A stretch of DNA of 64,000 bases. It comes from Sphingomonas sp. ATCC 31555. GTDB taxonomy: Bacteria > Pseudomonadota > Alphaproteobacteria > Sphingomonadales > Sphingomonadaceae. Positions 8,267-16,787 of this stretch are shown here, piece by piece. Within the stretch, counting starts at the first letter, position 1. Every line of letters starts with the position of its first letter. The DNA is taken from assembly GCF_000282895.1 (NCBI RefSeq), contig NZ_ALBQ01000042.1, forward strand, positions 62,001 to 126,000. The letters are read 5' to 3'. A model generated the notes under the pieces. That model worked only from the letters and a program-made list of their open reading frames with translations. It searched no databases and was not told the DNA's origin. The translations under genes were made by a program, and so were the position numbers.

Positions 8267-8646
8267 GCCTTGGCCATCCGCAACCGTAGCGCTGCACCTG
8301 AAAGAAACGCTTCGATACTCTCGACCGTCACCGGCTTGGCGACGAAGGCGGCGCCCACTTCCCGGGCTCGCGCGATGATCTCATCCTGGATATTTGCCGT
8401 GATGATCGCCAGGGGCATCTCCGGCCGTCGCGCACGAATTGCCGAGGCGAGTTCCAGGCCGTCCATTTCCGGCATGTTGAAGTCGATGAGCGCCACATCA
8501 ATGGGTTGCTCGTCGATCACCCGCAGCGCCTCGTCGCTACCGCTCGCCTCAACCTTCTGCCAGTCAGGTTTGATCTCCGCCAACGCTTTCCCCGCGACAA
8601 TGCGCGCTAGCTTGCTGTCGTCGACAATCAACACGGTAACCGGCAT
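8263..8646 (-). CDS. CheY-like single-domain response regulator
   Basis: A 127-residue receiver domain without an output domain. The acidic pair is in VLIVDDSKLAR, the phosphoacceptor is Asp55 in VALIDFNMPEMDG, Thr is in LAIITANIQ and Lys in FVAKPVT. ATG 8646 has GGAG at good spacing; upstream in-frame ATGs lack a site. It is coupled to the CheC-like gene by a four-base overlap. It is the probable phosphorylation target of the CheA at 8958-10859. Its output is unknown because no motor genes are nearby. Confidence 0.85.
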   Translation of the reverse strand: MPVTVLIVDDSKLARIVAGKALAEIKPDWQKVEASGSDEALRVIDEQPIDVALIDFNMPEMDGLELASAIRARRPEMPLAIITANIQDEIIARAREVGAAFVAKPVTVESIEAFLSGAALRLRMAKA

Positions 8647-8724
8647 GCAAAACTCCGAAATTCGGGCCGACATGCCCCCGCGCAGCCGTTCCCGAAATAA
8701 CCATACCACCCCGGGGGAGGATTG

Positions 8725-8961
8725 TCATAGAAGCAGATCAATCAGGTGGCGGGCAACGAAGCCGTCCCGTGGCGGCGCAGCGCGAACCTCAGGCTTTGCA
8801 GCCAGTAGAATCTGGAATACTGCCAGATGAAGCCGCTCCACCCTAGCCATGTCGACATGTCCTTTGGGGCACTCCTGCAGATAGACCAGAAGCGTATCGG
8901 CGTCCTCGGCAAGGCATCGGCCTTCTAGGTAGATCACATCCCCGGCGAGTCGAACGGTCAC
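8725..8961 (-). CDS. Small STAS-like protein between cheA and the response regulator
   Basis: A 78-residue protein with the layout of a minimal STAS domain. An N-terminal strand pair (VRLAGDVIYLEG) is followed by a helix, then HVDMARVERLHLAVFQILLA. The last stretch resembles the conserved loop and helix of anti-sigma-factor antagonists, although the usual phosphorylatable Ser/Thr is not evident (HLAVFQ instead of a D-S/T-x-G motif). The start overlaps the cheA stop by four bases. STAS-like proteins occur in some chemosensory operons; a scaffold or switch role here is inference. Confidence 0.55.
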   Translation of the reverse strand: MTVRLAGDVIYLEGRCLAEDADTLLVYLQECPKGHVDMARVERLHLAVFQILLAAKPEVRAAPPRDGFVARHLIDLLL

Positions 8962-10859
8962 GCCGCGAGTTCCCTCAGATCCAAGACGAGCAGGACGCCG
9001 CCATCCCCCAACAGGGTGGTTCCGCTGATGCCGCGCACCCCGGCGAGAAGGCCGCTAGGCGCCCGCACGGCGGCCTCCATGCGATCGCCAAAGCCATCCA
9101 CGCGCAGCGCGACGGTTTCACCGGAAGCGCGCGTGACGAGCAGCCTTGCGACGGACGTCCGAACCTCGTGACCGTCCAGCAATCGCGCCAGGCTCAGCAC
9201 CGGCACCGTCTGCCCGCGCAGGACGCAGGCCGTGCCCTCACCAACGGGCATCAACGCGGTCTCGTCGAGCCGCACGGTTTCCACGACCTGGTCGAACGGC
9301 ACGCCATAGCGCTCGCCGGCGGCCTCGACGAGGAGGAGCTGCGTCGTGAGCGCATTGGCCGGAAAGCGAAGCCGGAAGCGGGTGCCTTGGCCCAGGGTGC
9401 TATCGACCGTGATCGTCCCGCGAAGCTTCTCGACCGCTGCCCGAACGGCATCCATGCCGACGCCGCGGCCCGAGACTTCGGTAACCTGCCCGGCCGTGGA
9501 GAAGCCGGGGGCGAAGATCAGGCGAAGTGCTTCCGCATCCTCCAGCCGCTCGGCCGCCTCGGGTTCGAGCAACCCGCGCGTTGTGGCAACCTCGCGGATT
9601 CTGGCAGGATCGATGCCGGCGCCGTCATCGACTAGCTCGATCAGTACCGCGTCTCCCTCGCGCGCCGCCGCAAGGGTGATGTTTCCCTCCGGCGCCTTGC
9701 CCGCAGCGCTTCGGTCCGAAGCCAATTCGATGCCATGGTCCACGGCGTTCCGGAGCAGGTGCAGGAGCGGCTCGTACAGACCTTCCGCGATCTGCTTGTC
9801 GACCTCCAGCGTTTCGCCCTTGGTGGCGAAGGTCACGGATTTGCTCAGCCCCGCGGCGATCTCCCGAACCATGCGGGGGAAGCGGCGGAATACCGGCGCC
9901 AGCGGCACCAGACGAATGGAATGGACACCGCGCCGCAGTTCGGCCGCCGCCCGCTCTACGGCGCCCTGTGTCGTGCGTAGCTTCGCGGCGAGTTGCGGAT
10001 CGAACTGCTCCGCTTCCCGGGAAAGCGGCGCGAGGGCGTGGACGGCGGCGAGCAGTTCGGCGACGCCGTCCGCCAGCGCGTCGACCCGGGCCGCATCGAC
10101 CCGGATGATCGACGTCGCCCCTGCCTCGCGTGCCTGGGCGGTCTTGGCTTCGGGTGCGACGGGATGCAACTCGACCTGATCCCGCACGAGACGGAAGGCC
10201 CCCTGGAGCGCCTCGATGGGCGCGCCGCTCACGCCTTCCAGGATGGAGATGCACCGGAATGGATCGAGCGCGTCGAGGCTCGGCCAGGTCTCCGCTGCAG
10301 GCCGGACATGCAACCAGAGAAGGTCGGGTATCGCGGCGGCGACCGCCAGCGGATCGTCGCCGCGGAAGAAACAGTCCGCATCGGGCGTGTAGCGAAACGC
10401 AGTTGCCGGGCCGTTGGCGTGTGCGGCTAGCTGCCTTGCCCATTCCGGCGTCTGCCCGGCAACGGCGGACGGCCCGGGACGCACGTGCCCGGGCAAATCG
10501 CCGATGAGCTTCGCCGCGCGGGTCGCCGCCTCGTCCGACAAGGCGCCGGCGGCTTCGAGCTCGTCGATCCAGCGGTCCACCGCGTCGAGACAGGCGACCA
10601 GCGCGGCGCTCGCCTTGGCGTCGATTGCCGCGCCTTCCTCGCGGGCGCGTTCCAACACATCTTCGGCGGCATGGAGCGTGCGTTCGGCAGCCGCCATGGG
10701 GAAGATCGCGACCGAGCCCTTGAGCGTGTGGATCGCGCGAAAGGCCGCGTCGATCGCTGCCGCGTCTTCGGGATCGTGTGCCAGCGAAGCCAGGGCAGCC
10801 GTCGCGGCAGCCATCAGATCGCGTCCTTCGATCAGGAAATGTTCCAGCAACTCGTCCAT
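8958..10859 (-). CDS. cheA: Chemotaxis-type histidine kinase CheA
   Basis: A 633-residue CheA. The HPt domain carries the phosphorylated His44 in AIHTLKGSVAIF. A divergent P2-like region (DADCFFRGDDPLAVAA, about 150-235) precedes the dimerisation helices. The ATPase domain follows with LLRNAVDHGIE, ELVDDGAGID and GRGVGMDAVR. A CheW-like P5 domain (LLLVEAAGERYGVPFDQV) ends the protein. ATG 10859 overlaps the cheR stop as TGATG. It should autophosphorylate under receptor control and pass phosphate to the CheY-like and CheB receivers. Confidence 0.92.
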   Translation of the reverse strand: MDELLEHFLIEGRDLMAAATAALASLAHDPEDAAAIDAAFRAIHTLKGSVAIFPMAAAERTLHAAEDVLERAREEGAAIDAKASAALVACLDAVDRWIDELEAAGALSDEAATRAAKLIGDLPGHVRPGPSAVAGQTPEWARQLAAHANGPATAFRYTPDADCFFRGDDPLAVAAAIPDLLWLHVRPAAETWPSLDALDPFRCISILEGVSGAPIEALQGAFRLVRDQVELHPVAPEAKTAQAREAGATSIIRVDAARVDALADGVAELLAAVHALAPLSREAEQFDPQLAAKLRTTQGAVERAAAELRRGVHSIRLVPLAPVFRRFPRMVREIAAGLSKSVTFATKGETLEVDKQIAEGLYEPLLHLLRNAVDHGIELASDRSAAGKAPEGNITLAAAREGDAVLIELVDDGAGIDPARIREVATTRGLLEPEAAERLEDAEALRLIFAPGFSTAGQVTEVSGRGVGMDAVRAAVEKLRGTITVDSTLGQGTRFRLRFPANALTTQLLLVEAAGERYGVPFDQVVETVRLDETALMPVGEGTACVLRGQTVPVLSLARLLDGHEVRTSVARLLVTRASGETVALRVDGFGDRMEAAVRAPSGLLAGVRGISGTTLLGDGGVLLVLDLRELAA

Positions 10860-11713
10860 CACGGCCTACGATAGACGATTGCGTTCTCAAGGCGAGCCAT
10901 GGCGAAACGATCGGTGATGCGCGCCATCGACTCGCTGTGCCCCAAGCAGACGAAGCCACCGGGGTTGAGGCTCTCGAACATGTTCGCAGCCGCGACGGAA
11001 CGGGAATCATCGTCGAAATAGATCAGCAAGTTACGGCACAGGATCACGTCGAACCGCCCGAGCCCGGTCAGCGTCGCCCGGTCGACGATATTGGCCGGAA
11101 CAAAGCGCACGGACTCGCGAAGGTCGTCGATGATCTTCCTGCGATGGCCATGCTCCGCCTCGAAGTAACGATCGACGACGTCCTGGGGGAGCCGGGCCAG
11201 TGCCCGGGTGCCATAGCGCCCGGCGCGCGCGAGCTCGATCGCGGCGGTGTCGAGATCCGATCCCACGATCTCGATATTGTAAGCGTCGACGAGTGGCCAG
11301 TGTTCAAGCAGCCAGATCGCGATCGAATAAGCCTCCTCGCCGGTCGAGCAGGGCATCGACCAGATGCGGATCAGATCGCCCGGGCGACGCTCCCTGACCA
11401 GTTCGGGCAGGATCTCGCGAGCCAGCGCAGCAAGCTGATGGTCCTCCCGGTAGAAATAGGTTTCGTTGATCGTGAAGGCGTTGATCAACGCTTCCCGTTC
11501 CGGCCCGTTCGTCTCCGCGAACCCGAGATAGGCCTGCACGTCCTCGATCCCGGCGCGGACCATCCGCGCGCCGATGCGGCGTTCGATATAATAGCGCTTG
11601 TTGGCGCCGAAGATCATGCCCGTCCAACGATATAGAAGCGCGCTGACCCGCTGCATCTCGTCGCTTGTCAGTACCGGCAACGGAGCGCTGGCAGTCGGAT
11701 CACGCCTGCTCAT
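10859..11713 (-). CDS. cheR: Chemoreceptor methyltransferase CheR
   Basis: A 284-residue CheR. An N-terminal helical domain (LLYRWTGMIFGANKRYYIERR) precedes the S-adenosylmethionine domain. Signature stretches include NETYFYRE, SMPCSTGEEAYSIAI, ILCRNLLIYFDDDSR and GGFVCLGHSES. It methylates receptor glutamates for adaptation, opposing CheB. The start overlaps the cheB stop and the stop overlaps the cheA start. No C-terminal pentapeptide-binding or TPR extension is present. Confidence 0.93.
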   Translation of the reverse strand: MSRRDPTASAPLPVLTSDEMQRVSALLYRWTGMIFGANKRYYIERRIGARMVRAGIEDVQAYLGFAETNGPEREALINAFTINETYFYREDHQLAALAREILPELVRERRPGDLIRIWSMPCSTGEEAYSIAIWLLEHWPLVDAYNIEIVGSDLDTAAIELARAGRYGTRALARLPQDVVDRYFEAEHGHRRKIIDDLRESVRFVPANIVDRATLTGLGRFDVILCRNLLIYFDDDSRSVAAANMFESLNPGGFVCLGHSESMARITDRFAMARLENAIVYRRP

Positions 11714-12798
11714 CGCGCGAACAACGCAACCAGTTCAGCGGCCAGGCACTCGAGCGGCGCAACGATGGAGGCGCCTTCGGCCGCAACGAGCGCTCCCGGC
11801 ATACCCCAGACGACGGCGGTATCGCTGGACTCGGCAAGCGTGGTACCGCCGCGCGTCTTCAGTTCCGTCAGGGCGGCAGCCCCGTCATTTCCCATGCCGG
11901 TCATCAGCACGCCAACTAGTTGATCCGGCGGAAGATGCGCCATAGCACTTTGGACCATGCGATCGACGCTGGGATGCCAGAAATGGTCGGCACTGCTGGG
12001 CGCGGCAGCCGCCGCAAGGCTGCCCGCGCGACGGGTGACGATCAGGTCCGCGTCGCCGCGACCGATATAGACGTTTCCCGGTTCGAGCGCGGTCGATCTC
12101 GCGACTTCGGTGACGGTGAGCGCACACATCTTGTCCAGCCGCCGGGCAAGAGGACCGGTAAAGGTCGCGGGCATGTGCTGGGCGACGAGTACGGGCCATG
12201 GGAAATCGGCCGGCAGGCCGCCGAGCAAGGCGTCCAGCGCGGGGGGGCCTCCGGTCGAGCAACCGACCAGCACGAGACCGTCGGCGGGTATTGGACCAGC
12301 GGCGGCGCTCCTGCGGACCACCTTTGGTCCCGGCGATGCAACCGTGCGGGGTTTGGCACGCGTCCTCGCTTGCACACGCTCGCGCAGCCGGGTTGCGCGC
12401 GAAATGCGGACGGCAGCCGCGGTGCGGACTTTCTCCAGCAGCGCGGGAACGACGGTATCGATCTCGAGCGAAAGCGCTCCCCGCGGCTTGGCGATGAAAT
12501 CGACCGCACCCAGTTCGATGGCCTGCAGCGTCACATCCGCCCCCGCGGCGGTCAGCGACGAGACCATCACCACCGGGCAGGGCCGCTCGATCATGATGCG
12601 ATCGAGGCAGGCCAGCCCATCCATGCCCGGCATGTGGATGTCGAGCGTGATCACGTCGGGCGCAAATGCGGCAAGGCGCTGCAGCGCTTCGGCCCCGCTG
12701 CGTGCGACCTCGACCTCGAAGTCGCCGGCGTCCGTGAAAATGTCGACGAGAAGACGGCGCATGAGCGGCGAGTCGTCGACGATCAGCAGCTTTATCAC
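11710..12798 (-). CDS. cheB: Chemoreceptor methylesterase/deamidase CheB
   Basis: A 362-residue CheB. The receiver domain has Asp53 in VITLDIHMPGMDG. A variable Arg-rich linker leads to the esterase domain, with Ser in LVGCSTGGPPAL, His in VAQHMPATFTG and Asp in MTGMGNDGAAAL. GTG 12798 overlaps the TGA of the triple-CheW gene (GTGA) and gives the natural N-terminus IKLLIVDD. Longer frames upstream only read antisense through the cheW gene. Phosphorylation by CheA should activate receptor demethylation. Confidence 0.93.
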   Translation of the reverse strand: MIKLLIVDDSPLMRRLLVDIFTDAGDFEVEVARSGAEALQRLAAFAPDVITLDIHMPGMDGLACLDRIMIERPCPVVMVSSLTAAGADVTLQAIELGAVDFIAKPRGALSLEIDTVVPALLEKVRTAAAVRISRATRLRERVQARTRAKPRTVASPGPKVVRRSAAAGPIPADGLVLVGCSTGGPPALDALLGGLPADFPWPVLVAQHMPATFTGPLARRLDKMCALTVTEVARSTALEPGNVYIGRGDADLIVTRRAGSLAAAAAPSSADHFWHPSVDRMVQSAMAHLPPDQLVGVLMTGMGNDGAAALTELKTRGGTTLAESSDTAVVWGMPGALVAAEGASIVAPLECLAAELVALFAR

Positions 12799-14177
12799 GA
12801 TGCGCCGGCCATGCCTCGCAACAGGTCCTGTTCGGCACCGTCGAGCAGTTCGCGCGGCGACACGATCAGCGCGATTTCCTCGCCCTGGGATAGAGCCGCG
12901 ACCCATTCGAAGATGCGCGTCCCTTCGGTGCCGAGTTCGGGCGCCGGCTGGAGCGCATCCGATGCGATGCGGACGATCTCGGACGCAGCATCGACGGCGA
13001 AGCCAGCGCGAACGTCGCCGATGCGGACGATGATGACGCGTCGCCGCAGTCCCGGGCGGGCCACTTCGCCAAAGCGCTCCGCCTGATCGATCACCGGTAC
13101 CGCCGCGCCGCGAAGGTTCATCACCCCCTTCACGAAGGAAGGCGCCTTCGGAAGCCGGGCGAGCTTGCCCGAAAGCGCCACGACCTCTTCCACCGCGTCG
13201 ATCGGCACCCCAAAGACGCCTTCGCCGATCCGAAACAGCAGGAACTGCGCACTGGTCGTATCCATCGCCGCCTCGCCGCCATCGCATTCCATGCTACCCT
13301 GCGTCAGACGTGCCGTGATGTCGGGGCGGAGCAAATGCTCGGCCGCCAGCACCGACACCAGCCTGCGTCCGTCATCGAGACGGCAGATCGCCTGTATGCG
13401 TGCCTCGGCGTTGCCGCGGGTCAGCACCTGGGGCACCGGATCGATTGCCGTCTCCGGCACGCGCTCGATACCGCGCACCGCGTCCACGAGCAGACCCACG
13501 CGGCTCCCGCCGATCCGCGCCACCACGATGCGGGAACGTGCTTCGGGGTCGACAGCCGGCATCGCGAGAAGCGCGCCGAGCGACAACACGGGCAACAGTT
13601 CGCCGCGAACGGCCGTGCTGCCGACCACTACTTTTTCCGCATGGGGCATGCGGGCGACCTCGGGTGGCACGCGCAACACTTCGTCGATCGTATCGAGCGG
13701 CAGGGCGAATTCCTGACCGGCGAGCCTGAAAACGACCAACGCCACCGTGTCGGCCGGCGTGACACCTGTTCCCTGCTGGTCCTCCACCTCCATACGCGGC
13801 GCCCGCCTTGCGTCTCGTGGCGGGGTGCTGGCGGCGATCAGCGCAGCGGCGTCCAGTGGCGTCACATCGGCGGCGTCTTCCGCTTGCGTCAACTGGTCCG
13901 CGCGATCGACGGCGAGGGCAAACAGATCGCCGTCTTCTACGACAATCAAACGCTGCTCGCTCCCGCGCGGCCGCTCGATCATCTCGGCCAGCGAGAGCAC
14001 CGGCACGACCTTGCCCCGGATGTTGGCCAGCCCCAGCAACGCTGACGGACCATGGGGCACGCGCGTCAGCCTCGGCAAACGCGTGACTTCACGTATGATT
14101 GCCGCCGGAAGCGAGCGCCGTTGCCCGCCGACGCGCAGCAGCAGGACGTTCTCGGGCGCTTCGGCGGTCCCCGCCAT
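12795..14177 (-). CDS. Triple-domain CheW-like coupling protein
   Basis: A 460-residue protein made of three successive CheW folds. Each shows the motif in which a hydrophobic strand leads to GxANIRGxVVPVLSL. The three versions are LLGLANIRGKVVPVLSL (near 45-65), VVGSTAVRGELLPVLSL (near 190-210) and VKGVMNLRGAAVPVIDQ (near 355-375). Standard CheW is ~150 residues with one domain. A three-domain coupler could bridge several receptor or kinase units in one array. It lies 5 bp after the receptor gene stop and overlaps cheB, so it belongs to the same operon. Confidence 0.85.
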   Translation of the reverse strand: MAGTAEAPENVLLLRVGGQRRSLPAAIIREVTRLPRLTRVPHGPSALLGLANIRGKVVPVLSLAEMIERPRGSEQRLIVVEDGDLFALAVDRADQLTQAEDAADVTPLDAAALIAASTPPRDARRAPRMEVEDQQGTGVTPADTVALVVFRLAGQEFALPLDTIDEVLRVPPEVARMPHAEKVVVGSTAVRGELLPVLSLGALLAMPAVDPEARSRIVVARIGGSRVGLLVDAVRGIERVPETAIDPVPQVLTRGNAEARIQAICRLDDGRRLVSVLAAEHLLRPDITARLTQGSMECDGGEAAMDTTSAQFLLFRIGEGVFGVPIDAVEEVVALSGKLARLPKAPSFVKGVMNLRGAAVPVIDQAERFGEVARPGLRRRVIIVRIGDVRAGFAVDAASEIVRIASDALQPAPELGTEGTRIFEWVAALSQGEEIALIVSPRELLDGAEQDLLRGMAGAS

Positions 14178-14182
14178 GATCG

Positions 14183-16114
14183 TCAGTCGGCCTTCTGACT
14201 GAGCGCGGCAGCTATCTGGGCGATTTCTTCGATGGCCGCTGCGAGTGTCTCGGCTCCCTGCGCCTGCTGCCGTGCCGCGGCACCCGCCTCGCCCGCCGCA
14301 GCATTCGCCAGTTCCGCCGCGTCGGCGATCTGACGCGTGCCACTGCGAATCTCGCGCACGGATCGAAGCACTTCATCGGCCGCAGCAAGCACCGCGTCGT
14401 TGACGCCGCCGACAAGCAACAATTCATCCGCGACCGATCGGAATCGATCCACCACGCCCCGGTTGCGGACGATCTCGACCTCCGCAGCGCCGACGACCTG
14501 CTCCAAATCCCGGCGGGCCATGGCGACCTGATCCTGGATGGTGCGCACGATGTCCGTGGCGCGCTCGGCATTGCCGGCGGAGTCGCGCGCGAGTTTGCGA
14601 ATATCACTCGCCACCGTTGCGAAGCCGCGCCCCGCTTCGCCGGCGCGTGTCGCCTCCACCGCACCGCTGACGGCGAGCATGTTGGTCTGAACCGAAATCA
14701 GGCCGAGCTGCCCGACAATCTTCTCGATGTCGCGCGCAGTGCCGCGCAGCGCGGAAAGGGCATCCATCACGCCGCGAACTTCCGAAAGACCGTCTTCGAC
14801 CCCGGCCACCAGGCGGCGGATCGTATCGCCATTCTCCTGGACACCCGCCACGATGCCTGCGATCCGTTCGGCTGCCGCCGAGGCGCCGGCGCGCAGCACC
14901 TCCGCCGATTTCTCGATCTGGCCCATGGCGGTATCAGCCTCCATGGTCGATGCAGCCTGGATCTGTGTGCCACGCGCGATCTGTTCGAGCGCGACCTGTA
15001 TCTCGCCGGACGCGCCCGACAGTTCCTGCACGGTCGCGCTCAGTTCTTCGGCAGCAGCCGCCACCTGATCGACGGCGGCTGCGTCACTCCCATTGGTCTG
15101 CAGCGCCTGCACCAGGCCGCCAAGGGCGTCTGCCGTCTGCTGGCTTTGCTCGAGGGAGGCGCTCTGCTGCTCGAGCGCCTGCTGCGCCTGCGCGGTTGCC
15201 GCAGACTGTTCCTCGGCTGCGCTCGCGATCTGCTCGGCGCCGCGTTCCGCCTCGCGGGCTGCGCTCTCTGCCTCCATGGACGCCTGAACGATTTCCTGCG
15301 TTGTCGCGCGCACGCCCGCCAACGCGTCGCGTGCCTCGCGCAGGCGCGACACGACGTCGCGTCCGGCAGCGGCCTCTCCGGTTGCAAGGCGGGAAGCGGC
15401 ACGCATCCGCTCGGCGATGTCCGTCACCGCGACGGCAACGCCTTCGGCCAATCGCTGGACATCCCCCGCACCCGTCTCCGAGGTCTCCGCGAGCGCACGC
15501 ACTTCATCGGCGACGACAGCGAACCCGCTGCCCGCTTCGCCTGCGCGCGCGGCCTCGATCGTCGCGTTGAGCGCGAGAAGGCTTGTCTGATCGGAAAGAT
15601 CGGCCACGCCGACGCCGATGTCAGCGATCTCTCCCGCGACCTTTTCCAACGCGATGACTGCATCGACGGTGGCCAATTGACGCTGCGCATTCAACTCGAT
15701 CGCCGCGACCGAAGCTTCGATCTGGCCGCCAACATCCGAGAAGGCGGCCTGCACCGCCTCGATCTTGTGCCGCGCCGCATCGGCCCGCCCGCTGGCGTCC
15801 CGGAAACTGGTGTTGAGGGAGGTGATCAGCCCAAGCGACTCATGCGCCGCACCCGCCGCTTCTTCCGCACTGCTCGCAATGTGATCCGCGGAGCGCTGTA
15901 GCTCACTGGCCGCGGCGGCGGCCTCGGCGATCCCGCTCGCAAGCTCCTGAACCGCCTGGTCCATACCGTCGACCGCATTGGCCGGGCGTCGCGATTTGCG
16001 TCCCGCACGCGCGCGAGGAGGCGTCGGCGGTGAAGAGGGTTGGGGTGCCTCGGCCAGCTGTTTGGCACGGTCCTGCGCGCGGGCACCTAACGTCGATTTC
16101 TTCACCAGCGCCAT
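14183..16114 (-). CDS. Soluble methyl-accepting chemotaxis protein with two signalling tips
   Basis: A 643-residue, Ala/Glu-rich, almost entirely helical protein without a transmembrane segment or recognisable ligand-binding domain. ATG 16114 follows GGAGG closely. Two receptor tip motifs occur. [19 protein letters not shown] then [16 protein letters not shown] lies near 200-240; [19 protein letters not shown] then [15 protein letters not shown] lies near 480-520. Normal receptors have one tip per chain, so this looks like an internal duplication. The second tip is more divergent and may have altered CheA contacts. The N-terminus is a short basic, Pro-rich tail. It heads the cheW3-cheB-cheR-cheA operon, so it is the likely cognate input. 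Confidence 0.85.
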   Translation of the reverse strand: MALVKKSTLGARAQDRAKQLAEAPQPSSPPTPPRARAGRKSRRPANAVDGMDQAVQELASGIAEAAAAASELQRSADHIASSAEEAAGAAHESLGLITSLNTSFRDASGRADAARHKIEAVQAAFSDVGGQIEASVAAIELNAQRQLATVDAVIALEKVAGEIADIGVGVADLSDQTSLLALNATIEAARAGEAGSGFAVVADEVRALAETSETGAGDVQRLAEGVAVAVTDIAERMRAASRLATGEAAAGRDVVSRLREARDALAGVRATTQEIVQASMEAESAAREAERGAEQIASAAEEQSAATAQAQQALEQQSASLEQSQQTADALGGLVQALQTNGSDAAAVDQVAAAAEELSATVQELSGASGEIQVALEQIARGTQIQAASTMEADTAMGQIEKSAEVLRAGASAAAERIAGIVAGVQENGDTIRRLVAGVEDGLSEVRGVMDALSALRGTARDIEKIVGQLGLISVQTNMLAVSGAVEATRAGEAGRGFATVASDIRKLARDSAGNAERATDIVRTIQDQVAMARRDLEQVVGAAEVEIVRNRGVVDRFRSVADELLLVGGVNDAVLAAADEVLRSVREIRSGTRQIADAAELANAAAGEAGAAARQQAQGAETLAAAIEEIAQIAAALSQKAD

Positions 16115-16787
16115 GGGACCTCCGAGCCGAATACGTCCGGCGGCTATGCCTTTCCGAAAGGGGTTAAGCAACTTCTGGGGAATGTCCGTGAACCTCCGTT
16201 CCAGAGAGACCTCTTACAACGGTTCTGAGTAGCTAAGGTCGCTCGTGAGCTGTCAGGCCAGCCTATGGCGGGTTACGGCTGCAGCCGACGTGGCGTCGAT
16301 CTCGGCGGAACGTCGCAGTCGCGGGCCGCCATTGTTCAGTGGTGATCGAACGGCAGCTTCCCGCCTTTCGCGGCCGGGAACCTGCCTTTCAGCGACCGGC
16401 CGAGAACGCGCCTTTCGTTCTCATCTTCCTCCCGTCGGGTGAATGCGGAAACGGCGGATTTCTGCGTCTTTGAGGAAATGGCGCACCCGAGGTGAAAGCG
16501 CTGGGCACTCAGCTCATTGGGAAATTCTGCTAGCCAGAGCTCCGTAGCGGCGGGGCAGTGCAATGTCGTAGCGTCAGCATGCTTGCTAGCGATGCCTAAA
16601 TTCATCTGCATTCGAAGCGAAGTTGGTCTGGCGAGGGCTGGGTGATCGTACCGGCATCGTCTGCCTGGGAGCACCCATCTTACCGCCAATCTAATGGGAC
16701 GTCGGGGAACCACGGCCTTCGAGCTCAGACGCCATCCGATCATCCGGTACGGGTTGACGACCTCTCCCCTAGCGATATCGCAAAACC
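16115..16787 (+). other. Intergenic region between the chemosensory operon and the Ter island
   Basis: This 673-bp stretch carries repeat copy C and presumably the promoters of the receptor gene (minus) and ATP-grasp gene (plus). An open minus-strand frame (16336-16743) has no ribosome site and reads through the repeat; it is not called. No convincing promoter hexamers, terminator or RNA were recognised. Confidence 0.5.
16480..16527 (+). repeat. Dispersed ~47-bp repeat, copy C
   Basis: The third copy, 13-15 kb from copies A and B and in the same orientation. The minus strand reads FPNELSAQRFHLGCA. Most differences from copy B fall at third codon positions of that frame. Confidence 0.7.

Noticed and set aside
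12799..13287. Upstream extension of the cheB reading frame
   Set aside because: It reads through the triple-CheW gene in another frame; the GTG at 12798 with its GTGA overlap and the receiver N-terminus define the real start.
16336..16743. 135-residue minus-strand open frame over repeat copy C
   Set aside because: No start signal and composition unlike a folded protein; its only notable part is the dispersed repeat.
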